Assembly: GCA_023974075.1 (NCBI GenBank)
Contig: JAMFTG010000235.1
Coordinates: 1-64,000, forward strand
Reading direction: 5' to 3'
DNA from: Chaenocephalus aceratus
Lineage: Eukaryota > Chordata > Actinopteri > Perciformes > Channichthyidae
Length of the DNA stretch: 64,000 nucleotides
Positions 54,879 through 64,000 of this stretch are shown one piece after another. The first letter of the stretch is position 1; each line of letters begins with the position of its first letter. The notes beneath the pieces are model-generated. The model saw only the letters and a list, made by a program, of their open reading frames with translations. It ran no database searches and was not told the DNA's origin. A program made the position numbers and the translations under genes.

Positions 54879-55121
54879 ACGTAGGACAACTTAAATCCAT
54901 GTTGTTAATGTTATCCACTATTAGTCTTTCTTTAATAGCGTTTAGAGCCTGGATATCTGTACACAGAAAGATCCCATCCTAACCTAAATGATATTATCAA
55001 TCAAGTCATCAGTTTGCTTGCTCATGGTCAGTGCCTCTGCCTCGTCGTTACAGGCATCTAGATTCTGCCTCAGTTTATCCAGAACCAGAACAAATAAATA
55101 AATGCTGTTAAGCCACTAGGC

Positions 55122-56348
55122 CAGGGATCACCAACTACATTTGTCCAAGGGTCGAAATGTAACCAAAAGACACTATCGCGGGCCAGCGATTTTTATATAG
55201 CCCAGAATTTTATAAATAGTATTCAGATTACTTTTGGAATACTTTCTTTTTTCCATAACAGATGGGTATGTTTTGGTGCACAGGAGACACTTATGTTACT
55301 GTTTTCATGGCTCATCAAGAACTCCAACACGACATCTTGGTGTCATTCTGGACAGCTCTCTCATCTGCACCACACATAAAAAACATCACCCGGACTGCAT
55401 TCTTTGTACCGTCTTAAAACCTTTCCTTGGAATATGTTATGAATTGTAAGGTGTCCTTGGGTGCTTTGAAAGGCGCCCCTAAATAGAATGAATTATCATT
55501 ATTATTTATTATCTGAAACGATGTAATAACTTTAACATGTTCCAGTCACTTGCCCCATGCCTTCAGCAGCAGCAGGCCTTTCACTTTGATTTGATCCCGT
55601 TATAAATGTCATCATTTCGACAATAAAGAAATGATACATAAACGTTATCTTGCACATTTTATCTAACCATCTCCGTTTCTAACTTTCAATATATTTTAAA
55701 AGAGATCTCTCTCTCTCATCTGCGTGCGGGGGCGGGGCCTCACAGACACGCTGCATCTCTCTCTCTCGCTCACAGACACGCTGCAGCGCTGTGCAGAGTG
55801 CACACAGTTCTGCTGGTAATGAATATTACATTTTGTGAGGAAACTTTTCCACCAATAATTCCAATAAGTATTCCAAAATGTATTCACTTCAGGTTTACGA
55901 AAGTAACTGTAATCAGATTACTCGTTTTTCAAATGTAACGCCAGCTGAATACAGTTAGTCTACTTGATTTTTGTATTCTGATTACGTAACGCCGTTATGT
56001 TTTCCGTTACAACCCAACCCTGCTTCTAGGCTACTGTCCCGCAGCTCCAGCCTCTCTGTTGGACTCTGTCGCAGCGGGGCTACTGCTGTGGTGCGGAGCG
56101 CATTAACCAGACTCTTCACAACGAAGGATCACTTCTTCTTCAGGGGAGGGAAGGTTTCGCAGTACGCAGTCTACTGTCCCGCAGCTGCTGCCTCTCTGTT
56201 GGACTCCGGTACTGCACCTTACTCACGAGACGTTGTAAACAAAGAAATGGGTGGGGGGCGAACGCCACAGTCACCCCCGTCGTGCGGGCCGGATGAGAAT
56301 GTCTGGCGGGCCGGATGTGGCCCGCGGGCCGCCAGTTGGTGGTCACTG
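55122..56348. mobile_element. hAT-like element with nested MITE (copy 1)
   Basis: It starts CAGGGATCACCAACTA and ends AGTTGGTGGTCACTG, flanked by CACTAGGC on both sides (55114-55121 and 56349-56356). Its interior contains, at about 55205-56022, sequence of the MITE family at 12959-14542 (ACTGTAATCAGATTACTCG, TTTTCCGTTACAACCCAACCCTG), an insertion within an insertion. Confidence 0.9.
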
Positions 56349-56537
56349 CACTAGGCTTTGTGTTGTTTAAACCCACTTTGATACTCCGTGGTGCATATCC
56401 ATGTTAAGAAGAAACAAGTGTTTTCTGATATACATGATTGTTAATCATGATATTCTTCTTTTGTTTGACATTATGATATTATTCAATTAGTTTGAGATAA
56501 GTTTGCTTTTTAAACTTTGAGAAGAATTTGTTTTTGA

Positions 56538-57192
56538 TAGAGCCGGGACTCGATTAAAAATATTAATCTAATTAATTAGAGGCTTTGTAATTAATTAATC
56601 GAAATTAATCGCATTTTTAATCGAATATACATATCTGACCTGAGAACAGTGAGAAGCAGTTTCCACATGGATTTTAGTATACCATTGAATAATGACTGAA
56701 TACATAAGCTTAAGCAACAACACATTGTTTATTTTTTTTCAAGGTGGTACTTTTTTAATTAAAACTAGAGCTGGGAGTCGATTAAAAAAAGTAATCTAAT
56801 TAATTAGAGGCTTTGTAATTAACTAATCGAAATTAATCGCATTTTTAATCAAATATACATATCTGACCTGAGAACAGTGAGAAGCAGTTTCCACATGGAT
56901 GTTACTCCAGGTGGTCGACAGTCGAGTGCAGTCCAGAGAGCCAGGGAGCTGGTTATTCTCTCAGACGTGGACTGACTGATCCTGGCCCTGAAACCAGTCG
57001 TCTGGTTGAGTGTGGGTTGGGTCAGGGTGTGGTTCCTTGCACTCGGAGTCGGGCTAACGTCCACGCTAGCTGCTACATGCTAGCTGCTACATGCTAACTG
57101 CTACATGCTAACTGCTACACGCTAGCTGCTACATGCTAGCTGCTACATGCTAGCTGCTACATGCTAGCTGCTACATGCTTTGCATTAGCTTT
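56538..57192. mobile_element. TAGAGCCGGGACT element, 5' part (copy 1)
   Basis: The left end TAGAGCCGGGACTCGATTAA matches, inverted, the right end near 63594 (AAAGTCCCGGCCCTA). The subterminal AT-rich block (CTAATTAATTAGAGGCTTTG) is present twice in direct orientation, at 56568 and 56796. The right end is not recognisable in copy 1. Confidence 0.7.
57063..57178 (+). repeat. 14-bp minisatellite, about 8 copies (copy 1)
   Basis: The unit GCTAGCTGCTACAT has variants GCTAACTG and ACACGC. In duplication copy 2 the same array has about 25 units. Confidence 0.96.
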
Positions 57193-57742
57193 GATGTGCT
57201 GCGGTGATATGCAAATTCTTTTTTGCATAATTTGTACACAACATTTAGAAAATTGGAAACCCTGACTATTCGAAAACATCTCTCTTGCTTCAGAGGCCAT
57301 AACAGACTTTGTTGATTTAAAAAATCTAATCAATTTCAGTCCAACTCTCTCAATAACCTTGGCCAAAACAATAAACAGTTCAACATAAAGTGCCAGTTGC
57401 ACCAACAACATAATAAATAGTTCAACATAAAGTGCCAGTTGCACCAACAACATAATAAACAGTTCAACATAAAGTGCCAGTTGCACCAACAACATAATAA
57501 ACAGTTCAACATAAAGTGTACCATTTAAAATAAAATAAAAAAGTGCCAGTGATTGACCTCAATCCCTCCTATTCTTCCAATATCCTGATGAAAAATAAAA
57601 TCTCTGTTGCATCGGCCACTGTTTGATCAACATTTCAGTAACAAGCCCATTGGCCTCAGCATACCTCGAAGACTACTTCTTCTGCTTCTTCTCTTTCAGC
57701 CAGTTGCTGAGACAAACTAGCCTGGTTGGTGTGTCAGGGCCT
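57193..57742. other. Spacer between duplication copies, with 42-bp repeat
   Basis: Non-coding. A 42-bp unit (GTTCAACATAAAGTGCCAGT, GCACCAACAACATAATAA) is repeated three to four times at 57376-57520. This stretch is absent after copy 2. Confidence 0.85.
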
Positions 57743-59219
57743 TTAGTGAGTGTCTTAATTAACATATAGATTAACATCCCCTGCTTATCTTAAATCCTCA
57801 CATCAAGGGGCAACTCCAACGTGTGTGTGTGTGTGTGTTAATTGTTCTTAAGGGCAGGGAACACTAACACTATCGCACAGATAGTGTTCTAAATCTGCCT
57901 ACCTTCCCTGCACTTTTGTGTATAAAAGCTGAAAAAAAGTAGATAATGAAGTACTTTGTTTTAGTAGATTTCGTTAACCCCCTGAGTCTTAATGTCAGTT
58001 TGTGATTTTGAGGCTATTTCAGTGAAAAACAAGGCTGTTTTGAACATTTGCCAGATTTATGCTTAAATTCTCTGAGAAAGTTACTGAAAAGATACACTTT
58101 TGTGTATAAAAGAGGACCACTAACATAAAGTACTCTGTTTGATGAGATTTCATTAGGATTCTGACTCTAAAAAGGCAAGTTTTTTGATTTAAAGACTTTT
58201 TTTTACAGACATTCGGCAGATTTATGTGTAAAGATTTAGTTAAGAATCTGTCTCTTAACCCACCATCCCCCGAGAGCCAAACATACTCAACCCCCTGCAG
58301 CAGCTCGGGTGTGAACTCCCATACAGAATGTCAGATTTGTGTGTAATTCACTCACAAAGGAACTGTAAGATACACTTTAATGGATGCAAACCTATAGTTA
58401 ATACAAGTAATTATACATTAGTTCACAATCCTACAACTAAAGGAACTGTAAGATACACTTTTTATGTATGCAAAAACTGTCATTTTGGAGAAACCATCTC
58501 GAGTGAGCTATAATTTGAAAGTACACCTTCCTTACAGAGCCGCTCCTCCAACACACATGACCAGAAAGAGGCTGTACTCTGAACCCACCCCCGAAGCTGC
58601 ATTCGTTTCTTGACTGGCGCTTCAGACGGTTGACTTGGTAAGCTGAATTGTCTGTCTTTTTTAAATTTAGTTTTGAGCATATACACCGGTCATAGCCTTA
58701 GGAGGCTCATTTATACAGAGATTAACACCAGAGGCTTTCATCAGTGTGAAATTACACATCACATCAAAGGTCAGGCATCAAAGGCTAATTAGGGCTCTGA
58801 GGGGCAGGGGTCAAAGAGACGATCTTATTCAATACATCAAAGAACTATACAACAAAGGGACTGCCTGGGGCTAATCTAATTACTCCACTCTCGGGGTCAG
58901 GGGTCAAATACCTTAACTATCTTAATCAATACATCAAAGAATCACGCTGGGGGGCCTTTCACGCCAATCTGACATCAAAGAATGGGAGGCGGGACATGGG
59001 AGGCGGGACTTAGCTCATTGGCCAATGGGAGACGGACTTAGCTCATTTGCATAATTGGGGGCGTGTCCACCTGTCACTTTTTATGCGTACTAATGTGATT
59101 GAAACAGCATCATTACTACTACTATGGTGTGTTGTGAAGCTGAACAGTATTGAGAGAGGTGGAGTAACACATGTATGGTTTTAATCTTTTTATTTTGTTG
59201 ACATTTTGAAAATAATAGA

Positions 59220-59279
59220 ATACCATCAATCTTATTGTTTAAAAGGGTTAACCCTTTTAAACAATAAGATTGATGGTAT
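59220..59279. repeat. Perfect 60-bp palindrome centred on TTAA, copy 2
   Basis: Identical to 53337-53396, still perfect after the duplication. Confidence 0.97.
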
Positions 59280-60243
59280 TTCGCACATGGCATGTGCCTT
59301 TTGACCACCCCACCTGTGTGTTTCCTACTGTGGCAGCATGTAAACATTTCTGCTGTGAAAACATCCAACAGAAACATTGATTTGAATTGTATACAGTGTG
59401 AGGCGTGAGGAAGCTCTTTCCAAAGTATGGAGGAATGATGAGAAACTGTTTCAGTGTAGTTCTGAGGCTTCAAGCGAACACATACAGTTTCTAGTGAATC
59501 AGGATTCCTAATCTATTGCATCATGGGTCCAAGGATGGCAGTTGTAACACACCCCATGTGGTATGTTCTCTATAAACACCAGAACAAATGAACACGCACA
59601 TATCTTCAAGTTAAAGAGATAGAAGTACAGGAAGTACAAGTGAAATATATAAGGGAACGTGAGTCATGTCTGCCTCTCTGCAGTGAGTACATCATGTATC
59701 CACCTCCAGGAGGAAGGGATGTTTTCTTTTGGATTATACGCAAACATAATACAAGTCTTTATTTATATATCACTGTTCTTTACACAAGTAGGAGCATGGG
59801 ACCATTGTTTTAAGATGAACAAGTCAACCAAGTCGTGAAACTTTGAATCATAAGTGATCTCATGCCCAAACCCAAGCTCCAGGTTTAGCAAGCCAATCAC
59901 AGCACGCCTGTTCACGTGTCCTACATTAAACCTGTGTTTCAAGTTATTATTCCGTGTCATTTCTTACTCAGTGTCTTAATGCTGTGGTTTTATTCAGACT
60001 GATTACAGAACCTAATCCTTTGCAGATCATTGAACTCTAAATGTCTGCTAGCAGATAAATTAGTGACACATTTACAATCTTTGATTTGCATTAATCATTT
60101 GTAGTAGGCATTATGAAGCTACAAGCAATGCTCTTCACACAACACTCTGAACGGCCTCCTGCCATTCTAACACGAAGGCTTCATGTCGGCCCATATGCTA
60201 CAGCAGCTAAAGGGATTGATTCATATTGATAAACTACGTAGGA

Positions 60244-60721
60244 CAGGGGTGTCAAACTCAATTTCTTCACGGGCCACATCAGCATGAAGGTTGCACTCAA
60301 AGGGCCGGTTGTAACTTTAAGACTATATAAAAATACATATTAAATATTTAATATATATAAAATAATGCATTATATTACATTATTGCCTCTGCATTGGATT
60401 GTTATGGGATAGGGTAATAACTTCATAATTAACTACGTCTGAAAGCAGAAGTCTAGGGCAAATCATTGCAAGTCTCTTCAGTGAGAATGTCACAACATGA
60501 TTTAAAAATAAGTGAAATTCTGAGAAAAAAAGTCAAATTCTGAGAAAAAAGTCAAATTTGAGATGCATTGTGGGACATGTAGTTTATGGGCAACGAGCTT
60601 CTGTAAATCGGCATGTAACCGTATAATAAACATATTATATTCTTTGCAAGCTCTTATGGGGCCACATGAAATGAAGTCGCGGGCCGGATTTGGCCCCCGG
60701 GCCTTCAGTTTGAGACCCCTG
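60244..60721. mobile_element. hAT-like element, exact 8-bp TSD (copy 2, 40 bp shorter)
   Basis: It starts CAGGGGTGTCAAACTC and ends GTTTGAGACCCCTG, flanked by ACGTAGGA. It is the duplicated counterpart of 54361-54878. Its ends are closer to the family ends than those of copy 1. Confidence 0.92.
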
Positions 60722-60964
60722 ACGTAGGACAACTTAAATCCATGTTGTTAATGTTATCCACTATTAGTCTTTCTTTAATAGCGTTTAGAGCCTGGATATC
60801 TGTACACAGAAAGATCCCATCCTAACCTAAATGATATTATCAATCAAGTCATCAGTTTGCTTGCTCATGGTCAGTGCCTCTGCCTCGTCGTTACAGGCAT
60901 CTAGATTCTGCCTCAGTTTATCCAGAACCAGAACAAATAAATAAATGCTGTTAAGCCACTAGGC

Positions 60965-62191
60965 CAGGGATCACCAACTACATTTGTCCAAGGGTCGAAA
61001 TGTAACCAAAAGACACTATCGCGGGCCAGTGATTTTTATATAGCCCAGAATTTTATAAATAGTATTCAGATTACTTTTGGAATACTTTCTTTTTTCCATA
61101 ACAGATGGGTATGTTTTGGTGAACAGGAGACACTTATGTTACTGTTTTCATGGCTTATCAAGAACTCAAACACAACATCTTGGTGTCATTCTGACAGCTC
61201 TCTCATCTGCACCCCACATAAAAAACATCACCCGGACTGCATTCTTTGTACCGTCTTAAAACCTTTCCTTGGAATATGTTATGAATTGTAAGGTGTCCTT
61301 GGGTGCTTTGAAAGGCGCCCCTAAATAGAATGAATTATCATTATTATTTATTATCTGAAACGATGTAATAACTTTTTTTTACTTTTCCCAGTCACTTGCC
61401 CCATGCCTTCAGCAGCAGCAGGCCATTCACTTTGATTTGATCCCATTATGAAATGTCATCATCTCGACAATAAAGAAATGCTACATAAACGTTATCTTGC
61501 ACATTTTATCTAACCATCTCCGTTTCTAACTTTCAATATATTTTAAAAGAGATCTCTCTCTCATCTGCATGCGGGGGCGGGGCCTCACAGACACGCTGCA
61601 GCTCTCTCTCACTCACAGACACGCTGCAGCGCTGTGCAGTGTGCACACAGTTCTGCTGGTAATGAATATTACATTTTGTGAGGAAACTTTTCCACCAATA
61701 ATTCCAATAAGTATTCCAAAATGTATTCACTTCAGGTTTACGAAAGTAACTGTAATCAGATTACTCGTTTTTCAAATGTAACGCCAGCTGAATACAGTTA
61801 GTCTACTTGATTTTTGTATTCTGATTACGTAACGCCGTTATGTTTTCCGTTACAACCCAACCCTGCTTCTAGGCTACTGTCCCGCAGCTCCAGCCTCTCT
61901 GTTGGACTCTGTAGCAGCGGGGCTACTGCTGTGGTGCAGAGCGCATTAACCAGACTCTTCACAACGAAGGATCACTTCTTCTTCAGGGGAGGGAAGGTTT
62001 CGCAGTACGCAGTCTACTGTCCCGCAGCTGCTGCCTCTCTGTTGGACTCCGGTACTGCACCTTACTCACGAGACGTTGTAAACAAAGAAATGGGTGGGGG
62101 GCGAACGCCACAGTCACCCCCGTCGTGCGGGCCGGATGAGAATGTCTGGCGGGCCGGATGTGGCCCGCGGGCCGCCAGTTGGTGGTCACTG
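60965..62191. mobile_element. hAT-like element with nested MITE (copy 2)
   Basis: Counterpart of 55122-56348, with the same CACTAGGC flanks. Confidence 0.9.
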
Positions 62192-62380
62192 CACTAGGCT
62201 TTGTGTTGTTTAAACCCACTTTGATACTCCGTGGTGCATATCCATGTTAAGAAGAAACAAGTGTTTTCTGATATACATGATTGTTAATCATGATATTCTT
62301 CTTTTGTTTGACATTATGATATTATTCAATTAGTTTGAGATAAGTTTGCTTTTTAAACTTTGAGAAGAATTTGTTTTTGA

Positions 62381-63594
62381 TAGAGCCGGGACTCGATTAA
62401 AAATATTAATCTAATTAATTAGAGGCTTTGTAATTAATTAATCGAAATTAATCGCATTTTTAATCGAATATACATATCTGACCTGAGAACAGAGAAGCCA
62501 TTTCCACATGGATTTTAGTATACCATTGAATAATGACTGAATACATAAGCTTAAGCAACAACACATTGTTTATTTTTTTTCAAGGTGGTACTTTTTTAAT
62601 TAAAACTAGAGCTGGGAGTCGATTAAAAAAAGTAATCTAATTAATTAGAGGCTTTGTAATTAACTAATCGAAATTAATCGCATTTTTAATCAAATATACA
62701 TATCTGACCTGAGAACAGTGAGAAGCAGTTTCCACATGGATGTGACTCCAGGTGGTCTACAGTCGAGTGCAGTCCAGTGAGCCAGGGAGCTGGTTATTCT
62801 CTCAGACGTGGACTTACTCATCCTGGCCCTGAAACCAGTCGTCTGGTTGAGTGTGGGTTGGGTCAGGGTGTGGTTCCTTGCACTCGGAGTCGGGCTAACG
62901 TCCACGCTAGCTGCTACATGCTAGCTGCTACATGCTAGCTGCTACATGCTAGCTGCTACATGCTAGCTGCTACATGCTAGCTGCTACATGCTAGCTGCTA
63001 CATGCTAGCTGCTACATGCTAGCTGCTACACGCTAGCTGCTACACGCTAGCTGCTACATGCTAGCTGCTACACGCTAGCTGCTACACACTAGCTGCTACA
63101 CGCTAGCTGCTACACGCTAGCTGCTACATGCTAGCTGCTACATGCTAGCTGCTACATGCTAGCTGCTACATGCTAGCTGCTACATGCTAGCTGCTACACG
63201 CTAGCTGCTACACGCTAGCTGCTACATGCTAGCTGCTACATGCTAGCTGCTACATGCTTTGCATTTAGGTGATACTTTAGGCCTGATGAGCTGCGGCTCT
63301 TGTCGACGCTTCCATCCGTCCGTTTTTTAAAACAAAATGTCCCATCCACGGGGCCGACCAAAGCGGTCTCATCAGCTTGTCCGTTCATGTTTGGCTATTG
63401 TTCACCGTGGTTTGTTGTTGTTTGAAGTCCCATGCTGAAGTCATGAACGTTAGTTGGTGCTCCAGTATAATCCGTACGCCTGAAACTCATCCAGTGAGAA
63501 ACGTTCCGCTGTGCAAAAATAAGTGCGATTAAAATGCGTCAATTTTTTTAACGCATTAATTAATCTTAATTAACGCGTTAAAGTCCCGGCCCTA
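62381..63594. mobile_element. TAGAGCCGGGACT element, apparently with both ends (copy 2)
   Basis: The left end TAGAGCCGGGACTCGATTAA and right end ACGCGTTAAAGTCCCGGCCCTA form inverted termini, hAT-like. No clear target duplication was found. The interior carries the 14-bp array and no transposase frame. Confidence 0.75.
62904..63256 (+). repeat. 14-bp minisatellite, about 25 copies (copy 2)
   Basis: The unit GCTAGCTGCTACAT has ACACGC variants, expanded relative to the eight copies at 57063-57178. Confidence 0.97.
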
Positions 63595-63707
63595 ATAAAA
63601 ATAGTGAAATAAGAGTATATGCAAGCGATTGGAATGATATATTAGGTAAATAGATAAATAATTACTAAGTAGCAGCCAGATGAATGTTATGGATGTTGTT
63701 TCAAAGT

Positions 63708-64000
63708 TCAGTTGTTTAATAGTCTTCTGGCCGGTGCGATGAAACTGTCCCTGAGTCTGGTGGTTTTAGTCCGGATGCTGCGGTACCGCCTGCCAGACGA
63801 CAGCAGACAGAACAGTTTGTGGCTGGGGTGATGGGGGTCTCTGATCATCCTGAGGGCTTTCTTCCTGAGGCGCTGGGAGTAGAGGTCCTCCATGGATGGC
63901 AGCTCCGTCCTGATGATGTTCTGTGCAGCTTTCACCACCCTCTGTAAAGCCTTACGATTGAGGGCGGTGCAGCTGCCGTACCAGGCCGTGATGCAGCCAG
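63708..64000 (-). pseudogene. C-terminal end of a LINE (non-LTR retrotransposon) polyprotein
   Basis: The minus strand reads from the window edge ITAWYGSCTALNRKALQRVV, then KAAQNIIRTELPSMEDLYSQ, DPHHPSHKLFCLLSSGRRYR and RLRDSFIAPARRLLNN, ending in a stop at 63708-63710. This Cys/His-containing tail (C..PSH..F-LLPSGRRYRS, R--DSF-P-A--LLN) is the end of the reverse-transcriptase protein of teleost jockey/Rex-like LINEs. The rest of the element lies beyond the window; whether it is intact is unknown. Confidence 0.85.

Larger units (their letters stand above)
51860..57192. repeat. Segmental tandem duplication, copy 1
   Basis: From TTAGTGAGTGTCTTAATTAA onward the sequence is repeated from 57743 with an offset of 5883 bp, with only scattered substitutions over long stretches. 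After the hAT at 54361 the offset drops to 5843 because copy 2 lacks 40 bp there. Contents: a GT microsatellite, diverged ~178-bp repeats, a 60-bp palindrome, two hAT elements, a second hAT-like element start, and a 14-bp array. No real gene is seen; the short frames occur in both copies but show no domain. Confidence 0.95.
57743..63267. repeat. Segmental tandem duplication, copy 2
   Basis: Direct repeat of 51860-57192. The main differences are a 40-bp deletion inside the hAT copy at 60244 and a 14-bp array about three times longer (62904-63256 against 57063-57178). Confidence 0.95.

Noticed and set aside
53207..59473. A 127-codon minus-strand frame conserved at 53207-53590 and 59090-59473
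   Set aside because: The conservation is explained by the segmental duplication. The frame spans the palindrome, has no recognisable domain, and neighbouring frames are equally conserved.
55971..62197. 127-codon plus-strand frame at 55971-56354 and 61814-62197
   Set aside because: It lies inside the hAT-like element that begins CAGGGATCACC and overlaps its terminal repeat, so it is not a host gene.

Overview
This window looks like nuclear DNA of a ray-finned fish, probably a percomorph teleost; the species cannot be named from sequence alone. Genes are split by GT-AG introns, and the rest is dominated by teleost-type non-autonomous DNA transposons (mostly hAT-like, with 8-bp target duplications), a fragment of a non-LTR retrotransposon and an exceptional load of minisatellites. 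By eye, tandem arrays make up about 20 kb of the 64 kb.

Two protein-coding genes are recognisable, arranged tail to tail as they are at human 6p22. (1) KIAA0319, plus strand, positions 1-17943: the 3' part of a type I membrane protein gene, with 13 exons covering a Pro/Thr-rich linker, two PKD domains, a juxtamembrane region, a Cys-rich module, one transmembrane segment and a cytoplasmic tail with a YTIL sorting motif. The 5' end lies outside the window. (2) ALDH5A1 (mitochondrial succinate-semialdehyde dehydrogenase, GABA shunt), minus strand, 46622-25308: all ten coding exons are present. Nine join cleanly in phase. Exon 6 is 145 bp instead of the expected 144 and carries a one-base frameshift just after the MELGG catalytic motif. 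A similar one-base inconsistency is seen in the first PKD exon of KIAA0319.

Layout: 1-17943, KIAA0319 exons with introns holding 72-, 57-, 15-, 16-, 14-, 33- and 48-bp arrays and several hAT or foldback elements. 17944-25307, KIAA0319 3' UTR and a non-coding convergent intergenic region with inverted-repeat elements. 25308-46622, ALDH5A1; introns 2, 6 and 7 are almost entirely minisatellite, and introns 1 and 4 contain large arrays. 46623-51859, upstream region with a 1.5-kb hAT-like element. 51860-63267, a tandem segmental duplication of about 5.4 kb per copy, each copy carrying the same nested transposons and the same perfect 60-bp palindrome. 63708-64000, the C-terminal end of a LINE polyprotein on the minus strand.

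The two genes are not functionally coupled in any way the sequence shows; they share a conserved neighbourhood. The most unusual feature is that the same minisatellite units (57, 33 and 48 bp) recur at separate introns of both genes, apparently carried in by dispersed mobile elements and then expanded locally, in two cases right up to a splice donor. No previously unknown gene system was identified.
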